Below are positions 6,747-10,536 of a DNA stretch of 10,536 nt, piece by piece. Position 1 is the stretch's first letter. Each line of letters begins with the position of its first letter. A model generated the notes under the pieces. That model worked only from the letters and a program-made list of their open reading frames with translations, ran no database searches and was not told where the DNA came from. Made by a program: the position numbers and the translations under genes. Source of the DNA: CAZRDB01 sp964598695 (GTDB taxonomy: Bacteria; Armatimonadota; Zipacnadia; UBA1398). The stretch is from assembly GCA_964598695.1 (NCBI GenBank), contig CAZRDB010000183.1:1-10536 (forward strand), written 5' to 3'.

Positions 6747-8222
6747 ATGGAGACCGAGACCCGAAGCCCCGAGCACGAGAGGAGCCAGCCGCCCGCCGAC
6801 GCGATGGCGCCGGAGGGCCTGCGCGAGTTCGTCGACCGCACTCGCGACTTGGTCTTCCTCCGTGGCTGCGACCGGGCGATCATCCTCCGCCCGAACCGAA
6901 TCCACCACGTCAACGAGAGCGCCTGGGAGATCCTCGAACGGCTCTACCACCGGACCCAGCCGCGCGATCCGTGGCAAGCCGCCCGCGAGGTCGCCGCGCT
7001 CTACGGCGAGAGCCCCGAGCGGGTCATGGCCGACGCCTGCGGCCTGGGCCGGGCGCTGGTCTCGCTGCTGCGGGAGGAGGCGCTCCCGAGCGGATACGTC
7101 CGTACCACCGACGTCGGCGCGCGGCGGCTGGCCTGGCCGATCCTCTCCGAGATCGCGCTCACCTACGGCTGCCAGAACCGCTGCCGCTTCTGCTACGCCA
7201 GCTCGCCCGACCGAGCCGCCGAGGTGCCGCGCATGGCGCCCGACGAGGTCGACCTGGTGATCGACCGTATCGCCGGCGATGCCCATTGCCCGACCATCTC
7301 GTTCACCGGGGGCGAGCCCACGCTCGTGGCCGAGCTGCCGCGGCACATCCGCCGGGCCAAGGCGCGCGGCCTCCGGGTGAACCTGATCACGAACGGCATC
7401 CGCTGCGCCGACCCGGCCTTCGCGGAATCGCTGGCCGAGGCCGGACTCGACTCGGCCCAGGTGAGCCTCGAGGCCCACGAGGCCGACCTCCACGATTCCA
7501 TCGTGGGCCGGGCCGGCGCCTTCGAGGCCACGGTCGAGGGGGTGCGGCAGCTCCGCCGGGCCGGGATCCACACCCACACGAACACCACGATCTGCGGCCT
7601 CAACAAGCATGCCCTGCTCCCGCTCGCGGAGTGGTTGGCCCACGATCTCGGCAGCGAGTACTTCTCGATGAACATCGTCATCCGCACCGGCGCCTCGCTC
7701 CGCGACCCCGCGATGGACATCCACTACCGCGATCTGCGCGAGCTGGCGCCGCCGCTGTTCGACCGGGCGCGGGCGCTGGGGATCAAGCCGGTGTGGTACT
7801 CGCCCACCCCGCTCTGCGTCTTCAATCCGATGGTCTACGGGGTCTCCTCCACGACCTGCGCGTGCTGCGAGAGCCTGCTCTCGGTCAACCCGGCGGGCGA
7901 GGTCCTGCCGTGCTCGAGCTTCGAGCGCGGCGTGGGGAGCCTCCTGCGCGACGGGTTCGAGCGGGTCTGGCGCAGTCCCGCGGCCCGCTACTGGCGCTCG
8001 AAGGCCGCGAGCCCCCCGGGCTGCGCGGAGTGCGAGCATTTCGCGATCTGCTTCGGCGCCTGCCCGCTGTACTGGGATGACCGGGGGAGCTTCGCCGAGA
8101 TCGACGGCAAGCGGCCTCGCGTCTCGCCGGCCGCCCGCGCGGCGTGGCGGATCCGGCGCGGAACGGTGGGCCGCACGTTCGGCGTGGGGCGTTCGGACGG
8201 ACGGCGCCCCGCGGGCGCCTGA
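6747..8222 (+). CDS. Radical SAM/SPASM peptide-modifying enzyme with N-terminal PqqD-like domain
   Basis: This cytoplasmic 491-residue enzyme should use S-adenosylmethionine and iron-sulfur clusters to modify a ribosomally made peptide. Residues about 28-115 (FLRGCDRAIILRPN...NESAWEILERL) resemble PqqD, the RiPP recognition element that docks a precursor. The radical SAM core has CQNRCRFC (Cys142, 146, 149), ligating the SAM-binding cluster, and GGEPT at 188-192. The C-terminal SPASM domain has C374-X14-C389, then C426-X2-C429-X5-C435-X3-C439, with further candidate ligands Cys357, 371 and 373. That is enough for two auxiliary clusters and all expected residues are present. The basic tail after about 450 looks disordered. 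The ATG lies one base after the preceding stop with no clear ribosome site, implying coupling to the CHSA-tail gene. The exact reaction (thioether, C-C or other crosslink) cannot be read from the sequence. Confidence 0.93.
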   Translation: METETRSPEHERSQPPADAMAPEGLREFVDRTRDLVFLRGCDRAIILRPNRIHHVNESAWEILERLYHRTQPRDPWQAAREVAALYGESPERVMADACGLGRALVSLLREEALPSGYVRTTDVGARRLAWPILSEIALTYGCQNRCRFCYASSPDRAAEVPRMAPDEVDLVIDRIAGDAHCPTISFTGGEPTLVAELPRHIRRAKARGLRVNLITNGIRCADPAFAESLAEAGLDSAQVSLEAHEADLHDSIVGRAGAFEATVEGVRQLRRAGIHTHTNTTICGLNKHALLPLAEWLAHDLGSEYFSMNIVIRTGASLRDPAMDIHYRDLRELAPPLFDRARALGIKPVWYSPTPLCVFNPMVYGVSSTTCACCESLLSVNPAGEVLPCSSFERGVGSLLRDGFERVWRSPAARYWRSKAASPPGCAECEHFAICFGACPLYWDDRGSFAEIDGKRPRVSPAARAAWRIRRGTVGRTFGVGRSDGRRPAGA

Positions 8223-8225
8223 CGC

Positions 8226-8232
8226 AAGGAGG
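8226..8232 (+). promoter_or_regulatory. Consensus ribosome binding site
   Basis: AAGGAGG, a full match to the anti-Shine-Dalgarno consensus, sits five bases before the ATG at 8238. It suggests that the third gene of the operon is translated independently and more strongly than the coupled radical SAM gene. Confidence 0.85.
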
Positions 8233-8237
8233 ACACG

Positions 8238-9407
8238 ATGCCTCGGTTCGCGATCGGTCAGTTCGAGGACTTCGTCGAGAGCGCACAGGGGAGCGTCTCG
8301 CGCCTGTTCCAGGAGATCCTCGAGGTCCAGAAGGCCGTCAACGACACGCGCGAGCAGCTCCGGCTGGGCCGTCGCGACCAGGTCGACCGCGCGCGGGCCC
8401 TGCTTGCCGGCGCGGGCCAGGCGCTCGACGGGGGCTTCCTCTCCTCCTACGAGGCCAAGCGGGCCGAGTTCGCCCAGTCGCTCGAGGCCGAGGCCCAAGC
8501 CCTCACCCAGATCGTCCAGGAGGGGGAGGCCAAGTCCGAGGCCCTCACGGTTCGGGCCCGGGAGCTTCGCAACGAGCTGCGGTCGCTCAACCCCGAACTC
8601 GACAAGCAGGAGGAGGCGCTGAAGCGGCGCCGGAGCGAGCTGGAGGCCGAGGCCGCCGAGCTCGACCGCAAGATCGCCGCCCGCGCGCGTTGGTTCGGCA
8701 CGATCACGCGCCGCAAGGAGATTCGGAAGCTCGGCGAGCAGCTCGCGAAGGCCGATGCACGCGCCCGGGAGTTCGCTGATGCGCTCGACAACGTCCGCAA
8801 GGAGTGGACGACCAAGCTCAGCGCGACGAGCGCGGAGGACGCACGGCTCCAGGAGGATTGGTCGGCCAACGAGCTGCGAGTTGCCCGGCTGCGCCAGGAC
8901 CTGAGCCTGCTCACGACCGACCTTCCGGCTGAGGCCGAGAGGCGGGCGCTGTTCTCGCTCGTCGAGGGCGCTGCCACGGCGCCTCCCACCGGCGACTCCG
9001 GCCTCGACGAGGCGCTCGCGACGGTGAACGAGCTGTCCGACCGTCTCGACGAGGAGGAAGCGGCGCTGGCCGCCGGCTCCGAGATGCTCGGGATGCTCAA
9101 GGGTGTGGGCGAGGGGTTGGACGGCTTCCGCAAGGCGCTCACGAGCGTTCGTGCCGAGCAGGAGGCCCACTCGGAGTTGCCCCGCCTGTTCGTGGAGCTG
9201 CCCGAGAGCGCCGTCGCCTTCCACGCCGCGTGGGACGAGCTGAGCCGGTATGTGGTGGACGAGAAGCAGATGGCGGCCTACCCGGGCCACTTCGTGCGGG
9301 CGCTCCGTCAGCTCCTCGATGAGCGGCTGACCCCACAGGGGATCGAGCGGATGTTCGGGGAGATGGGGGACGCGCTCACCCGGGCGACCGACCGCTGGGG
9401 CGCCTGA
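8238..9407 (+). CDS. Cysteine-free coiled-coil protein of unknown function
   Basis: The protein has 389 residues with no signal peptide, no membrane helix and no cysteine at all, a contrast with its two cysteine-rich neighbours. Residues about 70-150 and 155-225 are rich in Glu, Lys, Arg, Ala and Leu with heptad-like spacing, predicting two long coiled coils joined by a basic break (RWFGTITRRKEIRK, 151-164). A proline/glycine-containing linker (about 245-255) leads to another helical stretch (256-310) and a compact C-terminal region with the aromatic-rich AWDELSRYVVDEKQMAAYPGHF. I recognise no named family. It starts 15 bases after the radical SAM stop and is clearly in the same operon, so a scaffold or partner for the modified membrane protein is possible. 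That role is inference from position only. Confidence 0.85.
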   Translation: MPRFAIGQFEDFVESAQGSVSRLFQEILEVQKAVNDTREQLRLGRRDQVDRARALLAGAGQALDGGFLSSYEAKRAEFAQSLEAEAQALTQIVQEGEAKSEALTVRARELRNELRSLNPELDKQEEALKRRRSELEAEAAELDRKIAARARWFGTITRRKEIRKLGEQLAKADARAREFADALDNVRKEWTTKLSATSAEDARLQEDWSANELRVARLRQDLSLLTTDLPAEAERRALFSLVEGAATAPPTGDSGLDEALATVNELSDRLDEEEAALAAGSEMLGMLKGVGEGLDGFRKALTSVRAEQEAHSELPRLFVELPESAVAFHAAWDELSRYVVDEKQMAAYPGHFVRALRQLLDERLTPQGIERMFGEMGDALTRATDRWGA

Positions 9408-9420
9408 GGCGCCTGGAGCG

Positions 9421-9533
9421 GTTCCCGGGAGTCCCTGCAGGTACCAGCGGCGAGCGGCGGTCTGTCGAGTGCTCGTCCCTCCGCAGGTTGTCGCTCCTGG
9501 CTCTTGCGCGCGGGAACTTACGAGGACTGCTCT
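9421..9533 (+). repeat. Dispersed repeat, copy 2 (short form)
   Basis: This is the counterpart of 92-289, in the same orientation and without the 85-bp hairpin segment. It begins 13 bases after the coiled-coil gene stop and ends seven bases before the terminator hairpin. It contains GTTCCCG (9421-9427), which can pair with CGGGAAC (9511-9517); the equivalent bases in copy 1 do not pair. The small stem CGAGC/GCTCG (9451-9455 with 9471-9475 region) is possible in both copies. It is non-coding. Confidence 0.85.
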
Positions 9534-9539
9534 GGTCTT

Positions 9540-9594
9540 CCGCACGCGAAGAGGCCGTGTGGAGTCGCCTCCACACGGCCTCTTGTTCGTGCGG
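9540..9594. terminator. Two-part hairpin terminator between convergent genes
   Basis: An inner 16-bp perfect stem (9549-9564 with 9569-9584, containing GAGGCCGTGTGGAG) has the 4-base loop TCGC. It is enclosed by an outer 7-bp stem, CCGCACG (9540-9546) with CGTGCGG (9588-9594). It lies between the end of the plus operon (9407) and the convergent lipoprotein gene stop (9612), so it probably ends both transcripts. There is only a short TCTTGTT on the plus side and AAGAG (read as CTCTT) on the other, so the U-tract is weak. Confidence 0.8.
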
Positions 9595-9611
9595 CGTGCT
9601 GCGCGGTACGG

Positions 9612-9941
9612 TTAGGGCTTCTTGGCGGCCGGCGGGGCCGGCTTGGTCGCGTCGCCCGGCTTCGCGGCCGGCTTGGCGGTCGCATCGGTCTTGGCATCGG
9701 TCTTGGCGTCGGCCGGCTTGGCGGTCGCGTCGGTCTTGGCGTCGGTCTTGGCCTTGGCGACGGACTCGCCGGACTCGGTGGCCTTGGACTCGGTCGCCGG
9801 GGTCTTCGGCGGCTCGGGCTTTGCCGGCGGCTTGGCAGCCGGGGTCGGCGGGGTGACCGGCTCTTCCTTCTTCGGCGCGCACGAGGCGAAGCAGAGCGCG
9901 ACGAACGCGAGCAGAACGAGAATGACGAGGGACTTACGCAT
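9612..9941 (-). CDS. Small Lys/Ala/Pro-rich lipoprotein
   Basis: The protein has 109 residues. A lipoprotein signal (MRKSLVILVLLAFVALCFASC) has a lipobox FASC with the lipidated cysteine at about residue 21. The mature part has no predictable fold. It starts APKKEEPVTPP, runs through proline/lysine stretches and contains a 15-residue unit, AKTDAKTDATAKPAD, repeated twice in tandem, ending PPAAKKP. The strongly basic, extended chain suggests an envelope tether or a protein binding peptidoglycan or nucleic acid, but no family is recognised. The ATG at 9941 is supported by AAGGAG (9950-9955) eight bases upstream. It is convergent with the radical SAM operon and divergent from the gene at 10140. 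Function unknown. Confidence 0.82.
   Translation of the reverse strand: MRKSLVILVLLAFVALCFASCAPKKEEPVTPPTPAAKPPAKPEPPKTPATESKATESGESVAKAKTDAKTDATAKPADAKTDAKTDATAKPAAKPGDATKPAPPAAKKP
9670..9759 (-). repeat. 45-bp tandem repeat inside the lipoprotein gene
   Basis: Two tandem copies of a 45-base unit (9670-9714 and 9715-9759) encode the 15-residue AKTDAKTDATAKPAD/A sequence. Within each unit a 12-base AKTD motif is itself doubled. Such arrays are prone to slippage, so copy number may vary between strains. Confidence 0.75.
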
Positions 9942-9949
9942 TAGTTCGT

Positions 9950-9955
9950 CTCCTT
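9950..9955 (-). promoter_or_regulatory. Ribosome binding site of the lipoprotein gene
   Basis: Read on the minus strand this is AAGGAG, with eight bases before the ATG at 9941. It fixes the start of the lipoprotein gene. Confidence 0.75.
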
Positions 9956-10128
9956 CTCTCCCATGGATGGTGGAATGGTCTGACTCCTGTCGTTCGTAAG
10001 CCTATTTGCCGGGCCCGGCGGGACGGGACAACGATTCCTTCACACGGGCGCGTCTCCCAGGGGTTTCGCGCGTCACGGCCGAATGCAGGGGGAAGTGGGG
10101 TGAGTCGGCGCCCGGCCCTGCCCGGCGG
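9956..10128. promoter_or_regulatory. Divergent intergenic region with a 12-bp palindrome
   Basis: This region separates the leftward lipoprotein gene from the rightward membrane-protein gene and should carry both promoters. The perfect palindrome GCCGGGCCCGGC lies at 10008-10019. For the leftward gene, TTGTCC followed after about 18 bases by AAATAG is a weak promoter candidate. Nothing else is clear. Confidence 0.35.
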
Positions 10129-10134
10129 AAGGAG
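10129..10134 (+). promoter_or_regulatory. Ribosome binding site for the partial 3' gene
   Basis: AAGGAG stands five bases before the ATG at 10140 and identifies the start of the gene that runs off the window. Confidence 0.75.
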
Positions 10135-10139
10135 ACGCA

Positions 10140-10536
10140 ATGCCGAGAGGCTGCCTGTATGCGCTTCTGGGGGCGATCGGCCTGGAGGCCGTCGGCTTCA
10201 CCTGTCTCGGCCTGCTGGCTCTGGTCGCCTCGGCCGGGGCCTCCGGCAACCCCGGGACGCGGCTGGCGATCGCCGGACTCTCCCTGGTGCTCGGCCTCGG
10301 CCAGCTCGGGGCGGTCGCTTTGGCGTTCCAGCGGCTGATGCGCACGCGGCCAAGCGCGATCGAGGCGCAGGTGATCGCGCTGGCCGAGGCGAGTCGGGCC
10401 CCGGTGACCGTCGCCGAGGTCGCGGCGGCGGTCTCGATCGGCCCCGATGAGGCCCAGGCCGTGCTCGGCGGCATGGTCGCCAAGCGCTTCTGCCGCCAGG
10501 TCGGCCCGGACCGCTACGAGGTCCGCGGCATCGGCG
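10140..10536 (+). CDS. Two-helix membrane protein with winged-helix-like tail (partial, 3' end outside window)
   Basis: An open frame of 132 codons continues past the window end. It begins MPRGCLYALLGAIGLEAVGF. Two hydrophobic helices (about 6-31 and 41-65) are separated by a short glycine-rich loop and followed by basic QRLMRTR, which places the rest in the cytoplasm. Residues about 73-130 (IEAQVIALAEASRAPVTVAEVAAAVSIGPDEAQAVLGGMVAKRFCRQV) have the pattern of a winged helix-turn-helix: three helices, then a short strand pair (RQVGPDRYEVRG). This could be a membrane-anchored regulator, but in many small proteins of this layout the winged helix is structural. No named family is recognised. A strong ribosome site supports the start. 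Confidence 0.75.
   Translation, partial: MPRGCLYALLGAIGLEAVGFTCLGLLALVASAGASGNPGTRLAIAGLSLVLGLGQLGAVALAFQRLMRTRPSAIEAQVIALAEASRAPVTVAEVAAAVSIGPDEAQAVLGGMVAKRFCRQVGPDRYEVRGIG

Noticed and set aside
9399..9413. GGCGCC-TGA-GGCGCC hairpin over the coiled-coil gene stop as a terminator
   Set aside because: Short, with a 3-base loop and no U-run; the far stronger hairpin at 9540-9594 is the better candidate.
92..9533. Direct repeats as borders of a mobile island
   Set aside because: The repeats enclose glnD, a core gene, and there is no integrase, transposase or tRNA site. A dispersed repeat element is simpler.
6060..9545. 1161-codon open frame on the minus strand
   Set aside because: It lies opposite the end of the CHSA-tail gene, the radical SAM gene and the coiled-coil gene, crosses the repeat, and shows no recognisable domain. 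The plus-strand genes have motifs and ribosome sites.

Overview
The window is very GC-rich bacterial DNA with strong third-position G/C bias, which explains the many long antisense open frames. Good Shine-Dalgarno sequences, a lipoprotein signal, a GlnD and a YbjN-like protein fit a Gram-negative such as a planctomycete or a myxobacterium-like lineage. That placement is only an impression; there is no rRNA or other marker here to settle it.

Left part, minus strand (288-4853): three genes read leftwards. The first is a YbjN-like protein with two copies of a C-terminal module (3354-4853), the second is glnD, the PII uridylyltransferase/uridylyl-removing nitrogen sensor (618-3320), and the third is an unrecognised 93-residue protein (288-569). 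Short gaps suggest one transcript. Downstream, 1-287 has no gene but holds strong hairpins and copy 1 of a dispersed repeat.

Centre, plus strand (5009-9407): three genes diverge from the glnD group across a 155-base region. The first is a DUF2207-like secreted/anchored membrane protein whose cytoplasmic tail is a CHSA/CVHSA repeat with 12 cysteines and 10 histidines. One base after its stop comes a radical SAM/SPASM enzyme with an N-terminal PqqD-like peptide-recognition domain. Fifteen bases later, behind a consensus ribosome site, is a cysteine-free coiled-coil protein. Radical SAM/SPASM enzymes with such a domain usually modify ribosomally made peptides, and the repeat tail next door looks like a substrate. 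The inference is a RiPP-like system in which the substrate is the tail of a membrane protein rather than a free precursor peptide. This is the most interesting part of the window.

Right part: repeat copy 2 (9421-9533) and a large two-part terminator hairpin (9540-9594) close the plus operon and a convergent small Lys/Ala/Pro-rich lipoprotein gene (9612-9941, minus). Divergent from it is a truncated gene for a small two-helix membrane protein with a winged-helix-like tail (10140 to the window end).
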